64,000 nucleotides of DNA from Alphaproteobacteria bacterium HGW-Alphaproteobacteria-18 (GCA_002841155.1 PHEH01000004.1:62001-126000); one strand, 5' to 3'; positions 7,853 to 17,001 are shown, counted from the stretch's first letter. Translations and numbers: made by a program. Notes: a model not told the origin generated them from the letters alone.

Positions 7853-9508
7853 ATGCGACTTAAAATCAGCTCACTGCTCATCGCCTCGGCGCTCGCCCTG
7901 GCCGCCTGCGCCCCCGATACACCCCCGGCGCCCCCGCCCCCGGTCGAGCTTCCCGCCCCCAGCCCGGACGCGATCCGCGCCGATATGGAATTCCTCGCCT
8001 CCGACGATCTGGAAGGCCGCGAAGCCGGCACGCCCGGCTTTGACATCGCCGCCGATTATGTCGCCGAAGCGTTCACCGAAATCGGCCTGAAACCCGCCGG
8101 CGACGCGGGCACCTATTTCCAGACGATCTCCTTCCTGCGCTCGGTCCGCGCCCCGGAAGGCCGCATGATGCACGTCACGGACACCGCCACCGGCGCGGCT
8201 GTTCCGTTTACGGAAAATGTTGACTATGCGATGGGCAACTCGCTCTCCGCCCCCAGCATAGACGTGACCGGAGAAGCGGTCTTCGTCGGCTTTGGCATCG
8301 TCGCGCCCGATCTTGGCCGGGATGATTTCGAAGGCCTCGATCTTACCGGCAAGGTCGCCGTCATGCTCTCGGGCACGCCCAAAGGTATCCAGACCGAAGA
8401 GCGCGCCTATTACGGCACCCGCAAATTCGTCAACGCTTCGGAGCGCGGCGCCATCGCCGTCGTCACGCTCGAAACGCCCACCTCGCGCGGGGTCTATCCC
8501 TTCGAGCGCCTGATCCGCGAAGGCCGCCTGGACAGCGCCAGCCTCACCTGGCTCGGCCCGGACGGCGCCCCGTTCAATCGCGCGCCAAACGTTCAGGGCG
8601 GCGCCAGCGTCTCGATGGAAAGCGCCGCCAAACTCTTTGACGGCACAGACGGCAACTGGACCGACATCCTCGCCGCCGCCGAAGCCGAAGGCGGCAACGT
8701 CAAAGGCTTCGCCCTGCCGTACACGGTCCACCTCACCCAGGCCTCGACCCATGATCAGGTCCAGTCCGCCAATGTCATCGGCATGATCGAAGGCACAGAC
8801 CCCGTCCTCAAGAACGAAGTCATCGTGCTGACCGCCCACCTCGATCATATCGGCATCACCAAAGGCATCGAAGGCGACCAGATCAATAACGGCGCCCTCG
8901 ACAATGCCAGCGGCGTTGCCACCCTGCTGGAAGCCGCCCGCATGCTGAAGGCTGGCCCCCCGATGAAGCGCTCGGTCATGTTCATCGCGCTGACGGCGGA
9001 AGAAAAAGGCCTCCTCGGCGCGCAATACTTCGCCGAGAACCCGACCGTCCCGAAAGGCAGCCTCGTCGCCAACGTCAATCTCGACATGCCGGTGCTGACC
9101 TATCCCTTCACCGATCTCGTCGTCTTCGGCGGCTCGCGCTCCACTATCATCGAGGAAGTGGAAAAGGCCGCCGCCGATATGAACATCACCCTCAGCCCGG
9201 ACCCTGTCCCCGATCAGGGCCTCTTCACACGCTCGGACCATTTCCGCTTCGTCGAAGCGGGCATCCCTTCGGTCTATCTCATCCCCGGCTGGGAAAATGG
9301 TGGGGCGGAAGAGTTCGCCCGCCACATGACGAGCAACTACCACCGCCCGTCAGACGACATGGCCAACGCCATCGACTTTGACGCCGCCGCCCGCTTTGCT
9401 GCCATCAAGGCGCGCATCGCGCTTGCCCTGGCGAACGCCGATGAACGCCCCCTCTGGCGCAAGGACGACTTCTTCGCCCGCCAGTTCAACGGCCCGATGG
9501 AGCCCTGA
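7853..9508 (+). CDS. M28-family zinc aminopeptidase, lipoprotein
   Basis: A 551-residue exported metallopeptidase. It opens with a lipoprotein signal (LALAAC, Cys about residue 19) and a Pro-rich linker, followed by a first catalytic half interrupted by a PA (protease-associated) domain (about residues 130-260). Zinc ligands are visible in order: VLTAHLDHIG, NNGALDNASGVA, TAEEKGLLG (catalytic Glu plus ligand), NVNLDMP and TRSDHFRF. It would trim peptides in the periplasm or at the outer membrane. The C-terminal DDFFARQFNGPMEP region is short. Monocistronic, with a palindrome downstream. Confidence 0.92.
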   Translation: MRLKISSLLIASALALAACAPDTPPAPPPPVELPAPSPDAIRADMEFLASDDLEGREAGTPGFDIAADYVAEAFTEIGLKPAGDAGTYFQTISFLRSVRAPEGRMMHVTDTATGAAVPFTENVDYAMGNSLSAPSIDVTGEAVFVGFGIVAPDLGRDDFEGLDLTGKVAVMLSGTPKGIQTEERAYYGTRKFVNASERGAIAVVTLETPTSRGVYPFERLIREGRLDSASLTWLGPDGAPFNRAPNVQGGASVSMESAAKLFDGTDGNWTDILAAAEAEGGNVKGFALPYTVHLTQASTHDQVQSANVIGMIEGTDPVLKNEVIVLTAHLDHIGITKGIEGDQINNGALDNASGVATLLEAARMLKAGPPMKRSVMFIALTAEEKGLLGAQYFAENPTVPKGSLVANVNLDMPVLTYPFTDLVVFGGSRSTIIEEVEKAAADMNITLSPDPVPDQGLFTRSDHFRFVEAGIPSVYLIPGWENGGAEEFARHMTSNYHRPSDDMANAIDFDAAARFAAIKARIALALANADERPLWRKDDFFARQFNGPMEP

Positions 9509-9516
9509 AACGTCCT

Positions 9517-9548
9517 CCGCCCGGCCTCTCCGAAAGGGGGCCGGGCGG
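9517..9548 (+). terminator. GC-rich palindrome after the M28 peptidase
   Basis: A perfect ten-base stem CCGCCCGGCC / GGCCGGGCGG with a twelve-base loop, starting nine bases after the peptidase stop. There is no T-run after it, so it may be an RNA 3'-end stabiliser rather than an intrinsic terminator. Confidence 0.45.
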
Positions 9549-9690
9549 CCTACACCCCGGAATCTGTAGGAAACGGCAGCCCCTCTCGTTAGGTCAGTCG
9601 TGGACAGCCCCTTAAGGCTCGTTAAAGTCCGCCGCGAGACTGCAGCCGGCGCTTCGCGCGCAGAGGCTCACATCCGGAGGATACATCGTC

Positions 9691-11238
9691 ATGCACCCCA
9701 GTCATCACGCGCGGACCCATCCCGACAAGCCCGCCATAATCATGGCCGGCTCGGGCGAAACCATCACTTTTCGCCAGCTGGACGAGCGCTCCAACCAGAT
9801 CGCCCACGCCCTGCGCGCCGCAGGCTGCCAGCCGGGCAACACCATCGCCATCATCGCGGAAAACTCGCCCCGCTACTTCGAAATCTGCTGGGCCGCCCAG
9901 CGCGCGGGCCTTTACTATGTCTGCATTTCCTCGCGCCTTACCGCGCCGGAAGTGAAATACATCATTGAGGACTCCGGCTCGAAACTCCTCATCGCTGGCG
10001 CCAACAAGGGCGCCGTCGCCCGCGAAGCCGCCGCCGCCGCAGGCACCGCCGATCTCTGGTCCATCGACGGCAATGTTGACGGCTTCCAGGCCCTCGAAGC
10101 CCATGCCGCCACCTTCCCGAAAACGCCCATCGCCGACGAGATGGCCGGCACCGACATGCTCTATTCCTCGGGCACCACAGGCCGCCCGAAAGGCATCCGC
10201 CCGCCGCTGGAGCGGGGCCTCCCGATCGACGCCGACAACATCCTCGTCCAGATCGCCCGCGCCATGTCCGGCGCCAGCCCGGACTCGGTCTATCTCTCCC
10301 CGGCCCCCCTCTATCACGCCGCGCCGCTCCGCTGGTGCATGACATTCACGCGCATCGGCTCCACGCTGGTGGTGATGGAAAAGTTCGATCCTGAAGAGTT
10401 CCTCAAAGCGGTCGAGACACACAAGGTCACGCACACGCAGATGGTGCCCACCATGTTCGTCAAGATGCTGAAACTGCCCGAAGACGTCCGCAAGAAATAT
10501 GACGTCTCCAGCCTGACCTTCGCCATCCATGCCGCCGCCCCCTGCCCGGTGCCGGTCAAGGAACAGATGATCGCCTGGTGGGGCCCGGTCATCGACGAAT
10601 ACTATGCCGGCTCTGAAGGCAACGGCATGACCTATGTGAAAAGCCCCGACTGGCTCACCCACAAAGGCACGGTCGGCCGCGCAATTCACGGCGTCGTGCA
10701 TATCTGTGATGAAGAAGGCAACGAACTGCCCATCGGCGAAGAAGGCCAGGTCTACTTCTCCGGCACCGTTCCGCCGAATTATCACAACGACCCGGAAAAG
10801 AACAAAGCCGCCCTCAACCCCAAACACCCCGACTGGTCCTCCCTCGGCGATGTCGGCAAACTGGACGCAGACGGCTTCCTTTACCTCACAGACCGCAAAT
10901 CCTTCATGATCATTTCCGGCGGCGTGAACATCTATCCGCAGGAAACCGAAAACGTCCTCATCACCCACCCCAAAGTGGCCGATGTCGCCGTCATCGGCGT
11001 GCCGGATGAAGAGTTTGGCGAAGCGGTAAAGGCGGTTGTCCAGCCGATGCCGGGCATCGCGCATTCAGACGAGCTCGCCGCCGAGCTGATGGCCTTTGCG
11101 CAGGCAAACCTGTCGAAGCTCAAATGCCCGAAAAGCATCGACTTCGATCCCGAACTCCCCCGCCACGCCACCGGCAAACTCTACAAACGCCTCATCCGAG
11201 ACCGCTACTGGGGCAACAAGGACAGCCGCATCGTCTGA
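9691..11238 (+). CDS. Acyl-CoA ligase (ANL-superfamily, AMP-binding)
   Basis: A 515-residue adenylate-forming enzyme that activates a carboxylic acid to acyl-AMP and then acyl-CoA. The P-loop motif reads YSSGTTGRPKGI (about residues 158-169), the YYAGSEGNGMTYV segment occupies the A5 position, LGDVGKLDADGFLYLTDRK is the A7/A8 hinge, and the catalytic lysine motif is RHATGKLYKRLIRD near the end. The N-terminus is short and lacks any export signal. The start has a GGAGG site in CATCCGGAGGATAC. Medium/long-chain fatty acid or a related carboxylate is likely; the substrate cannot be fixed. Confidence 0.92.
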   Translation: MHPSHHARTHPDKPAIIMAGSGETITFRQLDERSNQIAHALRAAGCQPGNTIAIIAENSPRYFEICWAAQRAGLYYVCISSRLTAPEVKYIIEDSGSKLLIAGANKGAVAREAAAAAGTADLWSIDGNVDGFQALEAHAATFPKTPIADEMAGTDMLYSSGTTGRPKGIRPPLERGLPIDADNILVQIARAMSGASPDSVYLSPAPLYHAAPLRWCMTFTRIGSTLVVMEKFDPEEFLKAVETHKVTHTQMVPTMFVKMLKLPEDVRKKYDVSSLTFAIHAAAPCPVPVKEQMIAWWGPVIDEYYAGSEGNGMTYVKSPDWLTHKGTVGRAIHGVVHICDEEGNELPIGEEGQVYFSGTVPPNYHNDPEKNKAALNPKHPDWSSLGDVGKLDADGFLYLTDRKSFMIISGGVNIYPQETENVLITHPKVADVAVIGVPDEEFGEAVKAVVQPMPGIAHSDELAAELMAFAQANLSKLKCPKSIDFDPELPRHATGKLYKRLIRDRYWGNKDSRIV

Positions 11239-11280
11239 TCAGGCTGGGCAGCCCGGTTCCATAACCGGAACCGGGCGCCC

Positions 11281-11454
11281 TCAGGCTATGGCCATCGTGC
11301 AAACGGCAACGATCAGCAACAAGCCGATACCGCCGAAAAGCCATATCCGTTTGAAGAATTTGGCCGCCTCACCGCGCCTCGCCTTGACTTCAGCTTCCGC
11401 TTGAATTTTTGCCATTTCTTCAGCACGAGCGCGTTCTTCTGGCGTGAGTGTCAT
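11281..11454 (-). CDS. Small single-pass membrane protein (57 aa)
   Basis: A 57-residue frame with a strong AAGGGG ribosome site seven bases upstream of its ATG. The first part is a charged amphipathic helix (TPEERARAEEMAKIQAEAEV), followed by a basic KFFKRIW segment and one hydrophobic helix (GGIGLLLIVAVCTMAIA) that runs to the stop. This tail-anchored layout implies the N-terminus faces the cytoplasm. No homologue comes to mind. It lies between a convergent acyl-CoA ligase and an upstream membrane protein on the same strand. Confidence 0.62.
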   Translation of the reverse strand: MTLTPEERARAEEMAKIQAEAEVKARRGEAAKFFKRIWLFGGIGLLLIVAVCTMAIA

Positions 11455-11592
11455 GTGTTAGCCCCTTTGCAGATCGTCACAGAGTATCCCCAGCGGAGAT
11501 GACGGATAGCTGAACAAAATCTACTGTAGGATGAGAAAGCCGGGCAAGCGAAACGCTCAAACCATGAAAAGCGCTTGCCGGTTTGCTGATGG

Positions 11593-11952
11593 CTAGAGCA
11601 GCCAGCTCTCCGGGTTTTCCACAAGTTCACCCGCCGACAGCGCCTGCAGGCCTTTGACGATCCGCACGATGTACCAGACCAGCGCCGCCAGGAAGAGCAG
11701 CACACCGATCACGATGAAGGTGAGCAGGCCCGAGATCACGCAGTAGAGCAGCATCTTCCAGAAGATGTTGATCTGATTGCGGTAGTGGTTCTCGATCAGG
11801 GCATCCCCCTTGCCTTTTCCCAGATACGCCATGACGACGCCAACCAGCGCCAGGATCTGAAAGAAGACGGGTGCCACAATGTAGAGAAAGTAGATAAGGT
11901 TCGCATTGCCCCGGGTTCCGGGATCAATCGAAATCGTTGGCGACTCGGCCAT
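11593..11952 (-). CDS. DUF4870-like membrane protein
   Basis: A 119-residue protein with three hydrophobic helices: LIYFLYIVAPVFFQILALVGVV, FWKMLLYCVISGLLTFIVIG and VLLFLAALVWYIVRIV. The central charged segment YLGKGKGDALIENHYRNQI resembles the conserved loop of the DUF4870/YtcA-type family (a helix carrying His and Gln/Asn before the second helix). The ATG at 11952 has GAGGGAGG at good spacing; a longer frame with no ribosome site exists upstream. It is divergent from the MaoC gene. Function of the family is unknown. Confidence 0.75.
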   Translation of the reverse strand: MAESPTISIDPGTRGNANLIYFLYIVAPVFFQILALVGVVMAYLGKGKGDALIENHYRNQINIFWKMLLYCVISGLLTFIVIGVLLFLAALVWYIVRIVKGLQALSAGELVENPESWLL

Positions 11953-12089
11953 TTCTGCCTCCCTCGTCAGCCCGGCCATGGGTCATGGCGGCAGTCCCGC
12001 TTAGGCTGTACCGGGTTGACGCTCAGTTAACCTTGCAGATTGGCCGGAGCCGCGCCACAAGAAGTCTTATACATTCAAGGAGGAATCCC

Positions 12090-12545
12090 ATGGCCAATCC
12101 GCGCAAAATTGCTTACGCTGAACTCGAATCCCTGGCGGGTCAGGAAGTCGGCGTGTCCGACTGGCACACCATCGACCAGGCCCGGATCAACCTGTTCGCT
12201 GACGCGACCGGCGACCATCAATGGATTCACGTCGACGAGGAAAAAGCCAAGCAGATGATGGGCTCCACCATCGCCCACGGCTTTCTCACCCTGTCGCTGC
12301 TCCCCATGCTCGGCGCCGAAGTGCTCCGCGTGGAAGGCGTCACCCGCGGCATCAATTACGGCTCTGACAAAGTCCGCTTCACCAATATGGTGCCGGTGAA
12401 CTCCAAGGTTCGTCTCCGCCAGAAATGCCTGTCGGTCGAGCCCAAATCCGGCGGCAAGCAGATGAAGATGGAAGCCACTGTCGAGATCGAAGGGCAGGAC
12501 CGCCCGGCCCTCGTCGCCGAATCGATCACCGTTCTGTACGGTTGA
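12090..12545 (+). CDS. MaoC-like (R)-specific enoyl-CoA hydratase
   Basis: A single hot-dog domain of 151 residues. The hydratase-2 motif is clear: FADATGDHQWIHVD (catalytic Asp and His, about residues 34-47) followed by the overhanging segment STIAHGFLTLSLLP. These enzymes hydrate trans-2-enoyl-CoA to (R)-3-hydroxyacyl-CoA, or serve as NodN-like dehydratases. Start: AAGGAGG seven bases before the ATG, which is decisive over the long upstream open frame. A strong intrinsic terminator follows. With the acyl-CoA ligase nearby it fits fatty acid metabolism, but they are separated by opposite-strand genes. Confidence 0.92.
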   Translation: MANPRKIAYAELESLAGQEVGVSDWHTIDQARINLFADATGDHQWIHVDEEKAKQMMGSTIAHGFLTLSLLPMLGAEVLRVEGVTRGINYGSDKVRFTNMVPVNSKVRLRQKCLSVEPKSGGKQMKMEATVEIEGQDRPALVAESITVLYG

Positions 12546-12570
12546 TCGGGCACGCCACACCAGACGAACA

Positions 12571-12598
12571 AAGGGAGGCGCTTTGCCTCCCTTTTTTT
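12571..12598 (+). terminator. Intrinsic terminator after the MaoC gene
   Basis: Stem AAGGGAGGC / GCCTCCCTT with a short loop followed by seven T residues, starting 26 bases after the MaoC-gene stop and placed just before the convergent nuclease gene. Confidence 0.88.
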
Positions 12599-12602
12599 GC
12601 TC

Positions 12603-13064
12603 TCAGAGCTCGCCGCGCGAAAGTGTCAACGCCCTGCTCAGCGCCCGCGCGTCCCACAGCGCATTGTGCTGCACCGCGCCCTGAATATCCGTCGGCCAGG
12701 CAGACACCTGGATCAGCTTGAGCGACAGATCGGGTATCCGCAGCATCTGCCCCGGCGAAATGATCAGGCATTGCATCAGGTGCATCAGGTCTTCGGGCCA
12801 GTCGGCAATCACGCAGGGTTCCGGATCATTCGCCAGGAAGGCCTGGATCGCGCGTCCGAAATCCTCCAGCGCCACCACCACAGGGCGTGCCTCCTTCACC
12901 TCCAGGATCGCCAGCACATGCTCCTCGACCCACGGGTGCAGATCCAGCCCGTCAAGCTCTGCATGCGGACGGCACAGGTAAAGCTCACCCGCCTCGCCCG
13001 AAAGCGCAAGGCTGATCAGCTCACCGCCAAACCCATTGAATTCGCAATCGAGGCAGTAGAGCAA
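12603..13064 (-). CDS. DEDDh 3'-5' exoribonuclease-like protein
   Basis: A compact RNase H-fold exonuclease of 153 residues. The first acidic pair is in LDCEFNGFGGELISLAL (about residues 5-21), the third acidic position is probably in VIADWPEDLMHL, and QHNALWDARAL near the C-terminus carries the His and final Asp of the DEDDh set. The CEFNGFGG pattern is like the Rv2179c-type exoribonuclease family. Its start lies five bases after the stop of the oligopeptidase gene, so the two form an operon. RNA trimming is inferred from the family. Confidence 0.78.
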   Translation of the reverse strand: MLYCLDCEFNGFGGELISLALSGEAGELYLCRPHAELDGLDLHPWVEEHVLAILEVKEARPVVVALEDFGRAIQAFLANDPEPCVIADWPEDLMHLMQCLIISPGQMLRIPDLSLKLIQVSAWPTDIQGAVQHNALWDARALSRALTLSRGEL

Positions 13065-13069
13065 GCGCC

Positions 13070-15304
13070 CTACTCCTCCCGTTCGATCCTGAGGTTGTCC
13101 ACCTTGCCAACCGCCGCCAGCGCGAAGGCATATTCGATCGCCACTTCCTTCAGCCCCTCGAAACGGCCCGAGGCGCCGCCATGCCCGGCATCCATGTTGA
13201 TGCGCAGGAAATACGGCCCACCTTCCGGCGCTTCATGGCGCAGTTTCGCAGCCCATTTGGCTGGCTCCCAATAGGTCACACGTGGATCGGTAACGCCTCC
13301 GGTGATCAACATCGCCGGATAGGGCTTGTCGCCAACCTGATCATATGGGCTGTAAGCCAGGATCGTGTCATAGGCGGCTTCATCCGTCAGCGGATTGCCC
13401 CATTCCGGCCATTCCGGCGGGGTCAGCGGCAGGCTCTCATCCGACATCGTATTCAGCACGTCCACAAAGGGAACCGCTGCAATGATGCCGCCGAACAGCT
13501 CCGGGTCCATGTTCGCCGCGGCCCCCATCAGGAGGCCGCCGGCCGATCCGCCATGGCCAACAACACGTCCCTTGGCGCCATAGCCCTGCGCAACGAGATA
13601 CTCGCCGGCCGCCACGAAATCCTTGAATGTATTGGTTTTCTTCTCCAACTTGCCGTCAAGATACCATTGGTATCCCTTTTCCATGCCGCCCCGGATATGC
13701 GCAATGGCATAGACAAAGCCGCGGTCCACAAGGCTGAGGCGCCCCGTGCGGAAGTCTGCCGGCATCGACATGCCATAAGATCCGTAGCCATACAGAAGCA
13801 GTGGCGCCGTGCCATCGACGGGCGTATCCTTGTGACGCAGCAGCGTAACGGGCACTTCGGCCCCATCCCAGGACGGCGCCATGATCCGCTCAACCACATA
13901 ATCGGCCGCATTATGGCCCGAAGGCACTTCGCGGGTCTTGCGCAGGGTCTTCTCGCGCGTGTTCAGATCATAGTCGAACACCTGATCGGGCGTCGCCGGT
14001 GAGGCATACTCAAAGCGCAGGATCGGCGTCTTGTAATCATAACCGCCCTCAAGCCCCAGCTCGTAAGCGGCCTCATCGAAGCTGATCGCATGTGACGAAC
14101 CATCCCGCGCCTGGATGACAATCCGGGGAAGGCCCTCCTCACGCTCCATGATCGTGAGATAATCCTGCTGCGCGGTGATCCCCATGATCAACGTACCCGG
14201 ACGATGCGGAAGAACTTCGGTCCACTCCGCCGGAGTCGTCGCTGTCATCGGCGCCTTCATCAACTTGAAGTCCACCGCGCCGTCGAGATTGGTGATGATG
14301 TAGAACTGCCCATCCCATTGGGTCACGGAATATTCGTGATCGGTCTGGCGCGGCGCAATGGTGCGCAGCTTGGGGTTCAGTTCATTTGACGGAAACCAGT
14401 GGATTTCCGAAGTCGTATGCCCGGAAGCATTGACCAGGATGATCTCTTCGCTCTCGGTGGTTGAGATATTGACGAAGAAGGCCGGGTCCTGCTCCTCATA
14501 GATCAGCGTGTCTTCGCCGCTCTCCAGGCTGCGCTGGTAGACCGCGTAGGGGCGGCCATTGGAATCGCGCGCCACCCAGAAGATCGCCTTGCCTGTGGTG
14601 CTCCATTCCATCGGCCCATAAGCGTTCTCGATCAGGACGCCGGTGTCTTCGCCCGTCTCGATATTCTTGACACGGATCTCATAGAATTCGCTGCCTTTCA
14701 GGTCCGTGCCATAGGCAATGAACTTGTGATCGGGAGACACCTCGATATCGCCGAACGAAAAATAGTCCTGCCCCGCGCCCAGCGCGTCGCCGTCGAGCAG
14801 CAATGTCTCGGGCGCCTGCTCATTGAACGCATCGGCCGCCGGGCGCCGCGCAAACACCGCATACTCGCCCCCTTCCCGGAAGCGGGTGTAATAGGCCCAG
14901 GGGCCGTCAATATCGGGAACCGAGCTGTCGTCTTCCTTGATCCGGCCACGCATCTCGGCAAACAGCTGCTCGCGCAGAGCCGCAGTCGGGTCTTCCAGAA
15001 CGGCCTTGGTGAAAGCGTTCTCCGCCAGCAGGTAGTCGCGGATGTCAGCGCGCAGCAGCGAGGGCTCGCGCATCACCTCCTGCCAGTTCTCATCCTTCAG
15101 CCAGTTATAGGGGTCGTTCCGTGTGCGGCCGACCTGCGTGATCTCGTGATCAATACGTTGGGCCATTGGCGGCGCAGGCAGCGCGGCGGCCGGCATATCC
15201 GCCGCCAGCGTTGCGGCCGTTTCAGTGTCTTGGCTCACTGTCATGCATCCCGTCAAAAAGGTTGTGGCGGCCAGCAGGCCGGCGAGGTTAGCAGCAAGGC
15301 GCAT
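13070..15304 (-). CDS. Prolyl oligopeptidase family serine peptidase (oligopeptidase B type), lipoprotein
   Basis: A 744-residue S9A peptidase with an N-terminal seven-blade propeller and a C-terminal alpha/beta-hydrolase domain. The nucleophile is in GHGGSAGGLLMG, the Asp in GGVTDPRVTYWEP and the His in MDAGHGGASGRF; PYNWLKDENWQEV at the front is the conserved S9A entry motif. Unlike cytosolic PtrB it starts with a lipobox (FLTGC, Cys about residue 20), so it likely acts in the periplasm on short peptides, cleaving after basic residues if truly PtrB-like. Same operon as the DEDDh nuclease. Confidence 0.92.
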   Translation of the reverse strand: MRLAANLAGLLAATTFLTGCMTVSQDTETAATLAADMPAAALPAPPMAQRIDHEITQVGRTRNDPYNWLKDENWQEVMREPSLLRADIRDYLLAENAFTKAVLEDPTAALREQLFAEMRGRIKEDDSSVPDIDGPWAYYTRFREGGEYAVFARRPAADAFNEQAPETLLLDGDALGAGQDYFSFGDIEVSPDHKFIAYGTDLKGSEFYEIRVKNIETGEDTGVLIENAYGPMEWSTTGKAIFWVARDSNGRPYAVYQRSLESGEDTLIYEEQDPAFFVNISTTESEEIILVNASGHTTSEIHWFPSNELNPKLRTIAPRQTDHEYSVTQWDGQFYIITNLDGAVDFKLMKAPMTATTPAEWTEVLPHRPGTLIMGITAQQDYLTIMEREEGLPRIVIQARDGSSHAISFDEAAYELGLEGGYDYKTPILRFEYASPATPDQVFDYDLNTREKTLRKTREVPSGHNAADYVVERIMAPSWDGAEVPVTLLRHKDTPVDGTAPLLLYGYGSYGMSMPADFRTGRLSLVDRGFVYAIAHIRGGMEKGYQWYLDGKLEKKTNTFKDFVAAGEYLVAQGYGAKGRVVGHGGSAGGLLMGAAANMDPELFGGIIAAVPFVDVLNTMSDESLPLTPPEWPEWGNPLTDEAAYDTILAYSPYDQVGDKPYPAMLITGGVTDPRVTYWEPAKWAAKLRHEAPEGGPYFLRINMDAGHGGASGRFEGLKEVAIEYAFALAAVGKVDNLRIEREE

Positions 15305-15373
15305 CTGAAGGGGCTCCGCTTATCGATTGTCGAAATATCTGAAGGAAGCCGCCCCCGATTGTCCAGCCCCTGA

Positions 15374-15778
15374 TTATTCAGCAGGGCGGAAATCCAGAAC
15401 GATGCCGTTGATGCACCAGCGTTGGCCGGTCGGCGGCGGGCCGTCCTTGAACACGTGCCCCATATGCATGCCACACGTTGCGCAATGACACTCGGTGCGC
15501 GGGTAGATCATCTTGAAGTCGGTCTTGGTGGCCATCACGCCGTCGCTGATGGGTTGCCAGAAGCTCGGCCAGCCTGTGCCGGAATCGAATTTGTGCTCCG
15601 ACGACCAGAGCGGCGTCTCACAGCCCTTGCAGTGATAGATGCCTTTGCGCTTCTCGCTCTCATAATTGCCGGGGGTAAAGGCGCGCTCGGTGCCTTCCTG
15701 GAAGCCGACCGCATATTCCTGCTCGGTCAGCATTTCGCGCCATTCGCGCTCGCTACGCTGGATTTTCGGCTTTGCCAT
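15374..15778 (-). CDS. msrB: Peptide-methionine (R)-S-oxide reductase
   Basis: MsrB of 134 residues, which reduces R-methionine sulfoxide in proteins. Two zinc CxxC pairs are present (CKGC and CATC), as are SGTGWPSFWQP, MGHVFKDGPPPTGQRWCING with the catalytic Cys near residue 122, and the C-terminal LDFRP. The recycling Cys of some MsrBs is not obvious. No export signal, so it is cytoplasmic. Located just upstream of the oligopeptidase gene on the same strand but with its own gap of about 70 bases. Confidence 0.95.
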   Translation of the reverse strand: MAKPKIQRSEREWREMLTEQEYAVGFQEGTERAFTPGNYESEKRKGIYHCKGCETPLWSSEHKFDSGTGWPSFWQPISDGVMATKTDFKMIYPRTECHCATCGMHMGHVFKDGPPPTGQRWCINGIVLDFRPAE

Positions 15779-15942
15779 GAGGCCGCCCTCCTGTCTGATT
15801 TCCCGCCTAATATAGGCATGGACGGCGTGCTTCCACCATTGCTCCCTCAGATGAGACCCTGATGGCGAAGAATAAGGCTGTTCGTCACCCGCAATAAGCC
15901 GTTGCGGCGCCGATAGGCTTTGCCTATACAGCGCCTCTCGGT

Positions 15943-16020
15943 CGGAGCGTGGCGCAGCCCGGTTAGCGCACTAGTCTGGGGGACTAGGGGTCGGAGGTTC
16001 GAATCCTCTCGCTCCGACCA
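15943..16020 (+). tRNA. tRNA-Pro (GGG)
   Basis: A full cloverleaf can be drawn: acceptor CGGAGCG/CGCTCCG, anticodon stem CTAGT/ACTAG with loop CTGGGGG giving anticodon GGG, T-loop TTCGAAT, encoded CCA at the end. The leading C and the GGG anticodon mark it as proline, reading CCC and CCU codons. Confidence 0.95.
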
Positions 16021-16121
16021 TTAAAATTCCGGGAAAAACAGAGACACAAACCCCGCCGCGTCATCCCGGCCAAAGCCGCATCGCAGCTGCCGAGCGGACA
16101 CCTTTTCAGCCGGAAAAGCGC

Positions 16122-16592
16122 TTAGCCTTCCCGCCGCGCCCGCAGCGCGGCCAGCCGGGACTTCAGATCCGAAAGCTCATTCAGCGTCTCATTCAGGCGC
16201 TCCCGCCGCGCTTCCGGGTCTGTGGGCACATCGCTATATGCCCGTGCCAGCGTTTCCTGAAGCGCGCGGGCCGGGCTGGCGGCAACGTCCGGCGTAATCG
16301 TCGCCGTGCCACCCAGAACAGCGGCCACGCCCTGCTGCACCAGCACGGCCTTGGCGCCTTTCAGCGTCATGCCGCGCTCATGCACCAGAATGCGGATCGC
16401 GCGCAGCGCGTCGATGTCCTGCGGGCGGAAGAGGCGGCGTCCATCGGGGCGCTTCACAGGGTTCACCTGGCGGGGAAAGCGCGTTTCCCAATAGCGAAGC
16501 ACATGGGTTTCGAGGCCAAGCTCAGCGGCAGCTTCCCCAATCGACCTGTAGGCATCTGCTGATTTCTCAATCCGGGCTCTGAGTGCCGTCAT
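16122..16592 (-). CDS. MerR-family transcriptional regulator
   Basis: A 156-residue regulator with the winged-helix DNA-binding domain at residues 12-85: YRSIGEAAAELGLETHVLRY is the first helix-turn-helix, followed by WETRFPRQVNPVKR and the wing RLFRPQDIDALRAIR. The C-terminal part holds an Ala/Arg/Leu-rich helix (LNETLNELSDLKSRLAALRA) likely to be a dimerisation coil; no metal-binding cysteines occur. Position as the last gene after plsX-fabH-ihfA is conserved in many alphaproteobacteria (known gene order). Target unknown. Confidence 0.9.
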   Translation of the reverse strand: MTALRARIEKSADAYRSIGEAAAELGLETHVLRYWETRFPRQVNPVKRPDGRRLFRPQDIDALRAIRILVHERGMTLKGAKAVLVQQGVAAVLGGTATITPDVAASPARALQETLARAYSDVPTDPEARRERLNETLNELSDLKSRLAALRARREG

Positions 16593-16609
16593 GCAGGTGC
16601 CTCCTTAAG

Positions 16610-16906
16610 TCAATCGTCTCCGCCGACCTGAGATTTCAGCATCGGCGAGGGCCGGAACGTCACGACGCGGCGAGCGGCAATCGGGGCCTCTTCGCCGGTC
16701 TTGGGGTTGCGTCCTTCACGGGCCGCCTTGGAGCGGACCACAAAGTTGCCGAAGCGTGCCAGCTTTACTTCCTCTTCCTGCTCGAGCGCAGCACCAATCA
16801 GGTCCAGCGTTCGGTCCAGCAGGTCAGCGGATTCCTGACGCGTCACGCCCACTTCTCGGACGATGGCATCAGTCACTTCGGCGCGGGTAAGTGTACGGTC
16901 GCTCAT
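16610..16906 (-). CDS. ihfA: Integration host factor subunit alpha
   Basis: DNA-bending protein of 98 residues in the HU/IHF family. The beta-arm signature GRNPKTGEEAPIAARRVVTFRPS includes the intercalating Pro. The helical N-terminus (LTRAEVTDAIVREVGVTRQESADLL) is alpha-subunit like, and the gene sits in the plsX-fabH-ihfA-merR order usual for ihfA in alphaproteobacteria. It would pair with IhfB encoded elsewhere. Confidence 0.93.
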   Translation of the reverse strand: MSDRTLTRAEVTDAIVREVGVTRQESADLLDRTLDLIGAALEQEEEVKLARFGNFVVRSKAAREGRNPKTGEEAPIAARRVVTFRPSPMLKSQVGGDD

Positions 16907-17001
16907 TCTGTCAGCCCGTTTCTTTGCAAAAGCCTAGACCGCTGATCTTAACGAATTCCTAGCGCAGGCGTTAGCTAAATTTGTGTCAGATTTCTTTTGA
17001 A

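Noticed and set aside
7871-9343. 490-residue frame antisense to the M28 peptidase
   Set aside because: Gly/Asp/Ala-rich shadow frame; zinc ligands of the peptidase are all present on the plus strand.
9622-11064. 480-residue frame antisense to the acyl-CoA ligase
   Set aside because: Shadow frame; AMP-binding motifs on the other strand are clear.
13070-15304. Cytosolic oligopeptidase B (ptrB symbol)
   Set aside because: Family fits but the lipobox indicates export, so I kept a descriptive name without the symbol.
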